Source of the DNA: Volvox africanus
Lineage: Eukaryota > Chlorophyta > Chlorophyceae > Chlamydomonadales > Volvocaceae
Reading direction: 5' to 3'
NCBI GenBank assembly: GCA_030268105.1
Contig: BSDZ01000003.1
Span: 6,534,501 to 6,598,500 of the forward strand
DNA: 64,000 nt
In this document: positions 48,428 to 61,860 of the stretch, one piece after another
Position numbering within the stretch: position 1 is the first letter of the stretch
How the letters are laid out: each line of letters opens with the position of its first letter
Notes under the pieces: model-generated
The model's input: the letters and a program-made list of their open reading frames with translations, nothing else
The model's database searches: none
What the model was told of the DNA's origin: nothing
Program-made: the position numbers and the translations under genes

Positions 48428-50033
48428 CCTAAACATCCGCGGCTCGATTCCCCTTCCGTGCACAAAGGGAGGGATGCACTGGACTCCGCTCGCCAACACA
48501 CGCAACGAAACCTGCCCAAAGCCCCCTCCCAGCCATCCATCAACAAGTTGCGATCCTCACCCACACATCCTGCTGCTGACCACTGCTGCTGTTCATTTAA
48601 CGCACAAAACATGCCGCATGTGCGCGGGATGGACACGGGCCTTAACCGCACGTCCTCCGGCACTGCTGCGGACGCCACAGTGGACGCCACAATGGAGGGT
48701 GTGGTGGGGATGGGAGGTGGTGAGAGTTTGTGGGTGAAATCATACGATTTTGTGTCGGAATTGTTTTGTTTCTTTAATAATTACGAATAAGAATCCAGGG
48801 TCCTTTGGAAGGTCGGTTTTCACGTTACAGGAAGTACTGGAATATGAACCCCGCTTGAGACCTGACATGTAGGTCTTTGTATGCCTGTGTAGGTGCCAAA
48901 CTCATCATTAAAAGATCATACTTCGGGAACTTGTTCGTATTCGGTACAGACCACATGTAAGACTCATGGTGCTGTGAAGCTCTTGAGGATGAGAGAGCAC
49001 GCAAAGAGGGAACTGCATGTCCAGGTGCTGGCGAGCGCAGTAGGCCAATTAGGGGATCCCGGACAGCCAGTTAGCATGCGAATTGAAACCTTCCTGGTTT
49101 GGCGGAATCCTTGGTGTAGCCTTACACAGGAGTTAGGACAGGTCTTACACCATCCGTTTCGGCATTCACCTACCATATAAACCCCTGGGGGTCCATCTTA
49201 AAGGGAATCATAGGGGATAGAGAGTCGACCAGCCCACCTTATAGGGGATCATAACATGTGTATGTGCGCGAGGCATGCCAATGAGGAACGAATGGGAAGG
49301 GGTCGTGCGGCGGGAAGGGGTCCGCTACGTAGGGGCATGGTTGACGGTGTGGGCATGTCTGTGTTGCATGTGTTGCAGCTTTTGGAGGTGGGTAGTTAAA
49401 GCAGTTGCGTGACTGCTGCTGGGATGGGGTGTGCCAGCTGGCGCCCCACACATAAGGAGCAGCACTGCTGCTTCCACCTACCCAGGGCGCGGCGATCAGG
49501 TTCGTTGACACCTGCGTGTGGTCCATCTTCCACTGCCTGCTCATCACCCAGCACTCCCGAGTGTCATGTATGCCACCCGGTGGGACTGCTGCACCCAGTG
49601 CTGGTGCACCCACCTCGCCATCCACCCCTGGACCGCCTATGCCCAACATCCTCGCACCCCCACGCACAACCATGCATCCCGAGTATGGGCAGGTGTGCGG
49701 AACCCATCGTTTGCAGCTTGCAACACCCCCGTGTATGCGTGTTCACAACCCGAATAACAATAAACACACCCAAAGCCACACCTGGCGAGATCCCCTGCGC
49801 CGAATGGCGCTGTTTGGCTCGGCCCAATGATTCTATTATTATGGTCTGCATCATCGTCCGCTGGTGCATGCATGCGTCCGCGAGGCGTACCGATGAGGAA
49901 CGAGTGCGGGCGTCGCGCGGCGGGAAGGGGTCCGCCACGTAGGGGCATGGCTGACGGTGTGGTCATGGAGCGAGGCGGACATGTACGGCATCATTTTCAG
50001 TCGGTATATGTGGCCGAGTTTGGCGAAAAGGGC

Positions 50034-50135
50034 GTGCTTCGGCACAACTGTTAAAATTGGAAAAATACAGAGAAGATTAGCATGGCCCCTGCGCAAGGAT
50101 GACACGCACAAATCGAGAAATGGTTCCAAATTTTT
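50034..50135 (+). ncRNA. U6: U6 snRNA, unit 10
   Basis: Complete gene in an A/C/A unit (48928, 48942, 49012). Confidence 0.98.
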
Positions 50136-51741
50136 CCTAAACATCCGCGGCTCGATTCCCCTTCCGTGCACAAAGGGAGGGATGCACTGGACTCCGCTCG
50201 CCAACACACGCAACGAAACCTGCCCAAAGCCCCCTCCCAGCCATCCATCAACAAGTTGCGATCCTCACCCACACATCCTGCTGCTGACCACTGCTGCTGT
50301 TCATTTAACGCACAAAACATGCCGCATGTGCGCGGGATGGACACGGGCCTTAACCGCACGTCCTCCGGCACTGCTGCGGACGCCACAGTGGACGCCACAA
50401 TGGAGGGTGTGGTGGGGATGGGAGGTGGTGAGAGTTTGTGGGTGAAATCATACGATTTTGTGTCGGAATTGTTTTGTTTCTTTAATAATTACGAATAAGA
50501 ATCCAGGGTCCTTTGGAAGGTCGGTTTTCACGTTACAGGAAGTACTGGAATATGAACCCCGCTTGAGACCTGACATGTAGGTCTTTGTATGCCTGTGTAG
50601 GTGCCAAACTCATCATTAAAAGATCATACTTCGGGAACTTGTTCGTATTCGGTACAGACCACATGTAAGACTCATGGTGCTGTGAAGCTCTTGAGGATGA
50701 GAGAGCACGCAAAGAGGGAACTGCATGTCCAGGTGCTGGCGAGCGCAGTAGGCCAATTAGGGGATCCCGGACAGCCAGTTAGCATGCGAATTGAAACCTT
50801 CCTGGTTTGGCGGAATCCTTGGTGTAGCCTTACACAGGAGTTAGGACAGGTCTTACACCATCCGTTTCGGCATTCACCTACCATATAAACCCCTGGGGGT
50901 CCATCTTAAAGGGAATCATAGGGGATAGAGAGTCGACCAGCCCACCTTATAGGGGATCATAACATGTGTATGTGCGCGAGGCATGCCAATGAGGAACGAA
51001 TGGGAAGGGGTCGTGCGGCGGGAAGGGGTCCGCTACGTAGGGGCATGGTTGACGGTGTGGGCATGTCTGTGTTGCATGTGTTGCAGCTTTTGGAGGTGGG
51101 TAGTTAAAGCAGTTGCGTGACTGCTGCTGGGATGGGGTGTGCCAGCTGGCGCCCCACACATAAGGAGCAGCACTGCTGCTTCCACCTACCCAGGGCGCGG
51201 CGATCAGGTTCGTTGACACCTGCGTGTGGTCCATCTTCCACTGCCTGCTCATCACCCAGCACTCCCGAGTGTCATGTATGCCACCCGGTGGGACTGCTGC
51301 ACCCAGTGCTGGTGCACCCACCTCGCCATCCACCCCTGGACCGCCTATGCCCAACATCCTCGCACCCCCACGCACAACCATGCATCCCGAGTATGGGCAG
51401 GTGTGCGGAACCCATCGTTTGCAGCTTGCAACACCCCCGTGTATGCGTGTTCACAACCCGAATAACAATAAACACACCCAAAGCCACACCTGGCGAGATC
51501 CCCTGCGCCGAATGGCGCTGTTTGGCTCGGCCCAATGATTCTATTATTATGGTCTGCATCATCGTCCGCTGGTGCATGCATGCGTCCGCGAGGCGTACCG
51601 ATGAGGAACGAGTGCGGGCGTCGCGCGGCGGGAAGGGGTCCGCCACGTAGGGGCATGGCTGACGGTGTGGTCATGGAGCGAGGCGGACATGTACGGCATC
51701 ATTTTCAGTCGGTATATGTGGCCGAGTTTGGCGAAAAGGGC

Positions 51742-51843
51742 GTGCTTCGGCACAACTGTTAAAATTGGAAAAATACAGAGAAGATTAGCATGGCCCCTGC
51801 GCAAGGATGACACGCACAAATCGAGAAATGGTTCCAAATTTTT
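51742..51843 (+). ncRNA. U6: U6 snRNA, unit 11
   Basis: Complete gene in an A/C/A unit (50636, 50650, 50720). Confidence 0.98.
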
Positions 51844-53449
51844 CCTAAACATCCGCGGCTCGATTCCCCTTCCGTGCACAAAGGGAGGGATGCACTGGAC
51901 TCCGCTCGCCAACACACGCAACGAAACCTGCCCAAAGCCCCCTCCCAGCCATCCATCAACAAGTTGCGATCCTCACCCACACATCCTGCTGCTGACCACT
52001 GCTGCTGTTCATTTAACGCACAAAACATGCCGCATGTGCGCGGGATGGACACGGGCCTTAACCGCACGTCCTCCGGCACTGCTGCGGACGCCACAGTGGA
52101 CGCCACAATGGAGGGTGTGGTGGGGATGGGAGGTGGTGAGAGTTTGTGGGTGAAATCATACGATTTTGTGTCGGAATTGTTTTGTTTCTTTAATAATTAC
52201 GAATAAGAATCCAGGGTCCTTTGGAAGGTCGGTTTTCACGTTACAGGAAGTACTGGAATATGAACCCCGCTTGAGACCTGACATGTAGGTCTTTGTATGC
52301 CTGTGTAGGTGCCAAACTCATCATTAAAAGATCATACTTCGGGAACTTGTTCGTATTCGGTACAGACCACATGTAAGACTCATGGTGCTGTGAAGCTCTT
52401 GAGGATGAGAGAGCACGCAAAGAGGGAACTGCATGTCCAGGTGCTGGCGAGCGCAGTAGGCCAATTAGGGGATCCCGGACAGCCAGTTAGCATGCGAATT
52501 GAAACCTTCCTGGTTTGGCGGAATCCTTGGTGTAGCCTTACACAGGAGTTAGGACAGGTCTTACACCATCCGTTTCGGCATTCACCTACCATATAAACCC
52601 CTGGGGGTCCATCTTAAAGGGAATCATAGGGGATAGAGAGTCGACCAGCCCACCTTATAGGGGATCATAACATGTGTATGTGCGCGAGGCATGCCAATGA
52701 GGAACGAATGGGAAGGGGTCGTGCGGCGGGAAGGGGTCCGCTACGTAGGGGCATGGTTGACGGTGTGGGCATGTCTGTGTTGCATGTGTTGCAGCTTTTG
52801 GAGGTGGGTAGTTAAAGCAGTTGCGTGACTGCTGCTGGGATGGGGTGTGCCAGCTGGCGCCCCACACATAAGGAGCAGCACTGCTGCTTCCACCTACCCA
52901 GGGCGCGGCGATCAGGTTCGTTGACACCTGCGTGTGGTCCATCTTCCACTGCCTGCTCATCACCCAGCACTCCCGAGTGTCATGTATGCCACCCGGTGGG
53001 ACTGCTGCACCCAGTGCTGGTGCACCCACCTCGCCATCCACCCCTGGACCGCCTATGCCCAACATCCTCGCACCCCCACGCACAACCATGCATCCCGAGT
53101 ATGGGCAGGTGTGCGGAACCCATCGTTTGCAGCTTGCAACACCCCCGTGTATGCGTGTTCACAACCCGAATAACAATAAACACACCCAAAGCCACACCTG
53201 GCGAGATCCCCTGCGCCGAATGGCGCTGTTTGGCTCGGCCCAATGATTCTATTATTATGGTCTGCATCATCGTCCGCTGGTGCATGCATGCGTCCGCGAG
53301 GCGTACCGATGAGGAACGAGTGCGGGCGTCGCGCGGCGGGAAGGGGTCCGCCACGTAGGGGCATGGCTGACGGTGTGGTCATGGAGCGAGGCGGACATGT
53401 ACGGCATCATTTTCAGTCGGTATATGTGGCCGAGTTTGGCGAAAAGGGC

Positions 53450-53551
53450 GTGCTTCGGCACAACTGTTAAAATTGGAAAAATACAGAGAAGATTAGCATG
53501 GCCCCTGCGCAAGGATGACACGCACAAATCGAGAAATGGTTCCAAATTTTT
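53450..53551 (+). ncRNA. U6: U6 snRNA, unit 12
   Basis: Complete gene in an A/C/A unit (52344, 52358, 52428). Confidence 0.98.
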
Positions 53552-55157
53552 CCTAAACATCCGCGGCTCGATTCCCCTTCCGTGCACAAAGGGAGGGATG
53601 CACTGGACTCCGCTCGCCAACACACGCAACGAAACCTGCCCAAAGCCCCCTCCCAGCCATCCATCAACAAGTTGCGATCCTCACCCACACATCCTGCTGC
53701 TGACCACTGCTGCTGTTCATTTAACGCACAAAACATGCCGCATGTGCGCGGGATGGACACGGGCCTTAACCGCACGTCCTCCGGCACTGCTGCGGACGCC
53801 ACAGTGGACGCCACAATGGAGGGTGTGGTGGGGATGGGAGGTGGTGAGAGTTTGTGGGTGAAATCATACGATTTTGTGTCGGAATTGTTTTGTTTCTTTA
53901 ATAATTACGAATAAGAATCCAGGGTCCTTTGGAAGGTCGGTTTTCACGTTACAGGAAGTACTGGAATATGAACCCCGCTTGAGACCTGACATGTAGGTCT
54001 TTGTATGCCTGTGTAGGTGCCAAACTCATCATTAAAAGATCATACTTCGGGAACTTGTTCGTATTCGGTACAGACCACATGTAAGACTCATGGTGCTGTG
54101 AAGCTCTTGAGGATGAGAGAGCACGCAAAGAGGGAACTGCATGTCCAGGTGCTGGCGAGCGCAGTAGGCCAATTAGGGGATCCCGGACAGCCAGTTAGCA
54201 TGCGAATTGAAACCTTCCTGGTTTGGCGGAATCCTTGGTGTAGCCTTACACAGGAGTTAGGACAGGTCTTACACCATCCGTTTCGGCATTCACCTACCAT
54301 ATAAACCCCTGGGGGTCCATCTTAAAGGGAATCATAGGGGATAGAGAGTCGACCAGCCCACCTTATAGGGGATCATAACATGTGTATGTGCGCGAGGCAT
54401 GCCAATGAGGAACGAATGGGAAGGGGTCGTGCGGCGGGAAGGGGTCCGCTACGTAGGGGCATGGTTGACGGTGTGGGCATGTCTGTGTTGCATGTGTTGC
54501 AGCTTTTGGAGGTGGGTAGTTAAAGCAGTTGCGTGACTGCTGCTGGGATGGGGTGTGCCAGCTGGCGCCCCACACATAAGGAGCAGCACTGCTGCTTCCA
54601 CCTACCCAGGGCGCGGCGATCAGGTTCGTTGACACCTGCGTGTGGTCCATCTTCCACTGCCTGCTCATCACCCAGCACTCCCGAGTGTCATGTATGCCAC
54701 CCGGTGGGACTGCTGCACCCAGTGCTGGTGCACCCACCTCGCCATCCACCCCTGGACCGCCTATGCCCAACATCCTCGCACCCCCACGCACAACCATGCA
54801 TCCCGAGTATGGGCAGGTGTGCGGAACCCATCGTTTGCAGCTTGCAACACCCCCGTGTATGCGTGTTCACAACCCGAATAACAATAAACACACCCAAAGC
54901 CACACCTGGCGAGATCCCCTGCGCCGAATGGCGCTGTTTGGCTCGGCCCAATGATTCTATTATTATGGTCTGCATCATCGTCCGCTGGTGCATGCATGCG
55001 TCCGCGAGGCGTACCGATGAGGAACGAGTGCGGGCGTCGCGCGGCGGGAAGGGGTCCGCCACGTAGGGGCATGGCTGACGGTGTGGTCATGGAGCGAGGC
55101 GGACATGTACGGCATCATTTTCAGTCGGTATATGTGGCCGAGTTTGGCGAAAAGGGC

Positions 55158-55259
55158 GTGCTTCGGCACAACTGTTAAAATTGGAAAAATACAGAGAAGA
55201 TTAGCATGGCCCCTGCGCAAGGATGACACGCACAAATCGAGAAATGGTTCCAAATTTTT
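55158..55259 (+). ncRNA. U6: U6 snRNA, unit 13
   Basis: Complete gene in an A/C/A unit (54052, 54066, 54136). Confidence 0.98.
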
Positions 55260-56865
55260 CCTAAACATCCGCGGCTCGATTCCCCTTCCGTGCACAAAGG
55301 GAGGGATGCACTGGACTCCGCTCGCCAACACACGCAACGAAACCTGCCCAAAGCCCCCTCCCAGCCATCCATCAACAAGTTGCGATCCTCACCCACACAT
55401 CCTGCTGCTGACCACTGCTGCTGTTCATTTAACGCACAAAACATGCCGCATGTGCGCGGGATGGACACGGGCCTTAACCGCACGTCCTCCGGCACTGCTG
55501 CGGACGCCACAGTGGACGCCACAATGGAGGGTGTGGTGGGGATGGGAGGTGGTGAGAGTTTGTGGGTGAAATCATACGATTTTGTGTCGGAATTGTTTTG
55601 TTTCTTTAATAATTACGAATAAGAATCCAGGGTCCTTTGGAAGGTCGGTTTTCACGTTACAGGAAGTACTGGAATATGAACCCCGCTTGAGACCTGACAT
55701 GTAGGTCTTTGTATGCCTGTGTAGGTGCCAAACTCATCATTAAAAGATCATACTTCGGGAACTTGTTCGTATTCGGTACAGACCACATGTAAGACTCATG
55801 GTGCTGTGAAGCTCTTGAGGATGAGAGAGCACGCAAAGAGGGAACTGCATGTCCAGGTGCTGGCGAGCGCAGTAGGCCAATTAGGGGATCCCGGACAGCC
55901 AGTTAGCATGCGAATTGAAACCTTCCTGGTTTGGCGGAATCCTTGGTGTAGCCTTACACAGGAGTTAGGACAGGTCTTACACCATCCGTTTCGGCATTCA
56001 CCTACCATATAAACCCCTGGGGGTCCATCTTAAAGGGAATCATAGGGGATAGAGAGTCGACCAGCCCACCTTATAGGGGATCATAACATGTGTATGTGCG
56101 CGAGGCATGCCAATGAGGAACGAATGGGAAGGGGTCGTGCGGCGGGAAGGGGTCCGCTACGTAGGGGCATGGTTGACGGTGTGGGCATGTCTGTGTTGCA
56201 TGTGTTGCAGCTTTTGGAGGTGGGTAGTTAAAGCAGTTGCGTGACTGCTGCTGGGATGGGGTGTGCCAGCTGGCGCCCCACACATAAGGAGCAGCACTGC
56301 TGCTTCCACCTACCCAGGGCGCGGCGATCAGGTTCGTTGACACCTGCGTGTGGTCCATCTTCCACTGCCTGCTCATCACCCAGCACTCCCGAGTGTCATG
56401 TATGCCACCCGGTGGGACTGCTGCACCCAGTGCTGGTGCACCCACCTCGCCATCCACCCCTGGACCGCCTATGCCCAACATCCTCGCACCCCCACGCACA
56501 ACCATGCATCCCGAGTATGGGCAGGTGTGCGGAACCCATCGTTTGCAGCTTGCAACACCCCCGTGTATGCGTGTTCACAACCCGAATAACAATAAACACA
56601 CCCAAAGCCACACCTGGCGAGATCCCCTGCGCCGAATGGCGCTGTTTGGCTCGGCCCAATGATTCTATTATTATGGTCTGCATCATCGTCCGCTGGTGCA
56701 TGCATGCGTCCGCGAGGCGTACCGATGAGGAACGAGTGCGGGCGTCGCGCGGCGGGAAGGGGTCCGCCACGTAGGGGCATGGCTGACGGTGTGGTCATGG
56801 AGCGAGGCGGACATGTACGGCATCATTTTCAGTCGGTATATGTGGCCGAGTTTGGCGAAAAGGGC

Positions 56866-56967
56866 GTGCTTCGGCACAACTGTTAAAATTGGAAAAATAC
56901 AGAGAAGATTAGCATGGCCCCTGCGCAAGGATGACACGCACAAATCGAGAAATGGTTCCAAATTTTT
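56866..56967 (+). ncRNA. U6: U6 snRNA, unit 14
   Basis: Complete gene in an A/C/A unit (55760, 55774, 55844). Confidence 0.98.
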
Positions 56968-58573
56968 CCTAAACATCCGCGGCTCGATTCCCCTTCCGTG
57001 CACAAAGGGAGGGATGCACTGGACTCCGCTCGCCAACACACGCAACGAAACCTGCCCAAAGCCCCCTCCCAGCCATCCATCAACAAGTTGCGATCCTCAC
57101 CCACACATCCTGCTGCTGACCACTGCTGCTGTTCATTTAACGCACAAAACATGCCGCATGTGCGCGGGATGGACACGGGCCTTAACCGCACGTCCTCCGG
57201 CACTGCTGCGGACGCCACAGTGGACGCCACAATGGAGGGTGTGGTGGGGATGGGAGGTGGTGAGAGTTTGTGGGTGAAATCATACGATTTTGTGTCGGAA
57301 TTGTTTTGTTTCTTTAATAATTACGAATAAGAATCCAGGGTCCTTTGGAAGGTCGGTTTTCACGTTACAGGAAGTACTGGAATATGAACCCCGCTTGAGA
57401 CCTGACATGTAGGTCTTTGTATGCCTGTGTAGGTGCCAAACTCATCATTAAAAGATCATACTTCGGGAACTTGTTCGTATTCGGTACAGACCACATGTAA
57501 GACTCATGGTGCTGTGAAGCTCTTGAGGATGAGAGAGCACGCAAAGAGGGAACTGCATGTCCAGGTGCTGGCGAGCGCAGTAGGCCAATTAGGGGATCCC
57601 GGACAGCCAGTTAGCATGCGAATTGAAACCTTCCTGGTTTGGCGGAATCCTTGGTGTAGCCTTACACAGGAGTTAGGACAGGTCTTACACCATCCGTTTC
57701 GGCATTCACCTACCATATAAACCCCTGGGGGTCCATCTTAAAGGGAATCATAGGGGATAGAGAGTCGACCAGCCCACCTTATAGGGGATCATAACATGTG
57801 TATGTGCGCGAGGCATGCCAATGAGGAACGAATGGGAAGGGGTCGTGCGGCGGGAAGGGGTCCGCTACGTAGGGGCATGGTTGACGGTGTGGGCATGTCT
57901 GTGTTGCATGTGTTGCAGCTTTTGGAGGTGGGTAGTTAAAGCAGTTGCGTGACTGCTGCTGGGATGGGGTGTGCCAGCTGGCGCCCCACACATAAGGAGC
58001 AGCACTGCTGCTTCCACCTACCCAGGGCGCGGCGATCAGGTTCGTTGACACCTGCGTGTGGTCCATCTTCCACTGCCTGCTCATCACCCAGCACTCCCGA
58101 GTGTCATGTATGCCACCCGGTGGGACTGCTGCACCCAGTGCTGGTGCACCCACCTCGCCATCCACCCCTGGACCGCCTATGCCCAACATCCTCGCACCCC
58201 CACGCACAACCATGCATCCCGAGTATGGGCAGGTGTGCGGAACCCATCGTTTGCAGCTTGCAACACCCCCGTGTATGCGTGTTCACAACCCGAATAACAA
58301 TAAACACACCCAAAGCCACACCTGGCGAGATCCCCTGCGCCGAATGGCGCTGTTTGGCTCGGCCCAATGATTCTATTATTATGGTCTGCATCATCGTCCG
58401 CTGGTGCATGCATGCGTCCGCGAGGCGTACCGATGAGGAACGAGTGCGGGCGTCGCGCGGCGGGAAGGGGTCCGCCACGTAGGGGCATGGCTGACGGTGT
58501 GGTCATGGAGCGAGGCGGACATGTACGGCATCATTTTCAGTCGGTATATGTGGCCGAGTTTGGCGAAAAGGGC

Positions 58574-58675
58574 GTGCTTCGGCACAACTGTTAAAATTGG
58601 AAAAATACAGAGAAGATTAGCATGGCCCCTGCGCAAGGATGACACGCACAAATCGAGAAATGGTTCCAAATTTTT
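58574..58675 (+). ncRNA. U6: U6 snRNA, unit 15
   Basis: Complete gene in an A/C/A unit (57468, 57482, 57552). Last intact copy of the array. Confidence 0.98.
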
Positions 58676-60281
58676 CCTAAACATCCGCGGCTCGATTCCC
58701 CTTCCGTGCACAAAGGGAGGGATGCACTGGACTCCGCTCGCCAACACACGCAACGAAACCTGCCCAAAGCCCCCTCCCAGCCATCCATCAACAAGTTGCG
58801 ATCCTCACCCACACATCCTGCTGCTGACCACTGCTGCTGTTCATTTAACGCACAAAACATGCCGCATGTGCGCGGGATGGACACGGGCCTTAACCGCACG
58901 TCCTCCGGCACTGCTGCGGACGCCACAGTGGACGCCACAATGGAGGGTGTGGTGGGGATGGGAGGTGGTGAGAGTTTGTGGGTGAAATCATACGATTTTG
59001 TGTCGGAATTGTTTTGTTTCTTTAATAATTACGAATAAGAATCCAGGGTCCTTTGGAAGGTCGGTTTTCACGTTACAGGAAGTACTGGAATATGAACCCC
59101 GCTTGAGACCTGACATGTAGGTCTTTGTATGCCTGTGTAGGTGCCAAACTCATCATTAAAAGATCATACTTCGGGAACTTGTTCGTATTCGGTACAGACC
59201 ACATGTAAGACTCATGGTGCTGTGAAGCTCTTGAGGATGAGAGAGCACGCAAAGAGGGAACTGCATGTCCAGGTGCTGGCGAGCGCAGTAGGCCAATTAG
59301 GGGATCCCGGACAGCCAGTTAGCATGCGAATTGAAACCTTCCTGGTTTGGCGGAATCCTTGGTGTAGCCTTACACAGGAGTTAGGACAGGTCTTACACCA
59401 TCCGTTTCGGCATTCACCTACCATATAAACCCCTGGGGGTCCATCTTAAAGGGAATCATAGGGGATAGAGAGTCGACCAGCCCACCTTATAGGGGATCAT
59501 AACATGTGTATGTGCGCGAGGCATGCCAATGAGGAACGAATGGGAAGGGGTCGTGCGGCGGGAAGGGGTCCGCTACGTAGGGGCATGGTTGACGGTGTGG
59601 GCATGTCTGTGTTGCATGTGTTGCAGCTTTTGGAGGTGGGTAGTTAAAGCAGTTGCGTGACTGCTGCTGGGATGGGGTGTGCCAGCTGGCGCCCCACACA
59701 TAAGGAGCAGCACTGCTGCTTCCACCTACCCAGGGCGCGGCGATCAGGTTCGTTGACACCTGCGTGTGGTCCATCTTCCACTGCCTGCTCATCACCCAGC
59801 ACTCCCGAGTGTCATGTATGCCACCCGGTGGGACTGCTGCACCCAGTGCTGGTGCACCCACCTCGCCATCCACCCCTGGACCGCCTATGCCCAACATCCT
59901 CGCACCCCCACGCACAACCATGCATCCCGAGTATGGGCAGGTGTGCGGAACCCATCGTTTGCAGCTTGCAACACCCCCGTGTATGCGTGTTCACAACCCG
60001 AATAACAATAAACACACCCAAAGCCACACCTGGCGAGATCCCCTGCGCCGAATGGCGCTGTTTGGCTCGGCCCAATGATTCTATTATTATGGTCTGCATC
60101 ATCGTCCGCTGGTGCATGCATGCGTCCGCGAGGCGTACCGATGAGGAACGAGTGCGGGCGTCGCGCGGCGGGAAGGGGTCCGCCACGTAGGGGCATGGCT
60201 GACGGTGTGGTCATGGAGCGAGGCGGACATGTACGGCATCATTTTCAGTCGGTATATGTGGCCGAGTTTGGCGAAAAGGGC

Positions 60282-60353
60282 GTGCTTCGGCACAACTGTT
60301 AAAATTGGAAAAATACAGAGAAGATTAGCATGGCCCCTGCGCAAGGATGACAC
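60282..60353 (+). pseudogene. U6 snRNA, 3'-truncated copy at the array edge (unit 16)
   Basis: Matches the other copies for its first 72 bases, through GGATGACAC, then switches to unrelated sequence (CACTCACAGGG...). The last 30 bases of U6, the T-run terminator and the downstream B-box-like motif are missing. The upstream promoter region is intact, so it might still be transcribed, but without a normal 3' end. Confidence 0.95.
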
Positions 60354-60522
60354 CACTCACAGGGCCACCACTCACATCCTGGGCAGCAGCCAGCGAGTCA
60401 GGCTGAGAGTTTCCTTCATCGTCGACGAGCATTACAGTGCCTGTATCTCCTCGCCTAAAGCTCTCACCCATGCACGTCCACTACACTTTCGTGTAGTTGT
60501 GTGTGGGATAGGGGGGTACATC

Positions 60523-60615
60523 ACCCGTGGCCACTAACCTGGCAGTCCCTACCTTTCCCGGTATTCCGGGGCACCCTCATCCGGTCTCCCATGCCGTCTT
60601 CTCCGAAATCAGTGC
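60523..60615 (+). repeat. dispersed repeat, right copy
   Basis: Partner of 31370-31465, sharing CTGGCAGTCCCTACCT, GGGGCACYCTCATCCG and CCGAAWTCAGTG. Located 170 bases beyond the array end. Confidence 0.7.
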
Positions 60616-61825
60616 TTTTCTCAGGTTCAGCACTCACCACCGGCATCCATCGGAATCTGCCGAATCAACTAAGGCGTCAACTCCGCTCCTGGTATGCTCG
60701 CAGGTCACTATAATTGGGGTTGTCATAGTCTATCGACATGGGGGGACCCTGCCCTTAAGTTTGTGACTTTGGCCCGCTCTCGGTCGGGGTAAAACCTGGA
60801 ATTCCAGGGGCATATTAGTCGTGCCATAACAGTCGTGCCTGAACACATGTTATGCTTGAACAATGTGTAGTTATCGAGAGAAAGCTAAACTGCTGTATCA
60901 CTCCCAAAGTGGTGGTAGTGATAACTACCGGCTGATAGGAAAGTCAGGGCATAGGCACCCTATGCTCGGTACGGCAAGCCATGGAAGAGAATACATGAAT
61001 ATGTACTAAGGAAATACAAACCGGCGAGAGTCAACTCAAGCGAATCTACCAGTCACAGGGTCACGGTTAGATTAGGGCATGCGACCCATAGCCACTACGC
61101 TTACGCATACAGGGTGTGGCGAAGAGACTACTTACTTGCAAGTAGCTAAGGCTAGTACCGTTATACAACATAATTAGCAACATGTAGATTTCCCACTTCC
61201 GACTTCTGCCTTGGCTCCTCACGCCTCAGTTGCTTTCATAAGGAACCCCGCTTAGAAAGGAAAGCGCCCCGCCCTCTCCCTGCCCCTGGGCGGTATTACT
61301 TCTTTCTTCCTTCTCATTCTTTTGTATATACATATATCGCTCATCTTAACTCCTCCTCAAGTGCTCTACATATCTAGCTAGTAGCTAGAACAGGGTGGCC
61401 CTTTCACGGGTAGATTCTATTCGAGGTCCGGCCTCGTCACTTTCACCACATAAAGAACTATGTGACAATAGCCAACTGCAAGAACCCATCCCTTGGACTT
61501 AAGAGCCTCTGGATGTCATTCAGATTTCCTAACCCAACCGATTTGGTTGATCAGCCTCAAAGCGGCTCCTAAGTGTTTACTTGTCCGGATACGGGGGTCC
61601 ACACTGCCCCGATGAAGTGCGATGAAGCTCTAAGTTTGGTATAGGACCATTGTCACGACTCACTCAGCTTTCAAATTTTAAATTCACCATTTTACGGGAC
61701 ATGCGGTGTTTTTGCCAGCGTTTCTCACAACGTTGGGTGGGAACTGGGAAGCCAACGGCTAACGGTCAACCAAGCTCCTGTGCTATAATTGGTCTGGCAA
61801 AGGCTAATATCTCGATTGATCAGTT

Positions 61826-61860
61826 ACCACCACCACCACCAACAACAACAACATCATCAT
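61826..61860. repeat. compound ACC/AAC/ATC trinucleotide microsatellite
   Basis: ACC repeats pass into AAC and then ATC repeats on the + strand. Confidence 0.9.

Larger units (their letters stand above)
33323..60353 (+). repeat. tandem array of a 1,708-bp unit carrying U6 snRNA (15 full + 1 partial copy)
   Basis: Taking the first repeated base as 33323, units begin every 1,708 bases: 33323, 35031, 36739, 38447, 40155, 41863, 43571, 45279, 46987, 48695, 50403, 52111, 53819, 55527, 57235 and 58943. The sixteenth stops after 1,411 bases at 60353. No length change is seen in any copy. Each unit has a U6 gene at unit positions 1340-1441 (+) and about 1.6 kb of spacer. Variable sites are few: unit positions 234 (G/A), 248 (T/C) and 318 (G/A), plus a private G at 41921. 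Units 1, 2, 5 and 6 read G/T/G; unit 4 reads G/T/A; units 3 and 7-16 read A/C/A. Similarity starts abruptly on the left and ends abruptly within the last U6 on the right. The repeated reading frames in the spacer show no family resemblance and overlap on both strands. True copy number could be larger if the assembly collapsed the array. Confidence 0.98.

Noticed and set aside
33521..60190. Repeated open reading frames of 70-177 codons in each unit (both strands)
   Set aside because: They overlap heavily on both strands, have low-complexity or unlike-protein composition, and recur only because the DNA unit recurs. Several run through the U6 gene itself. No family was recognised.
33323..60353. 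CRISPR-like or transposon array
   Set aside because: Unit length is 1,708 bp with no short repeat-spacer pattern, no terminal inverted repeats or target-site duplications seen, and no transposase or reverse transcriptase.
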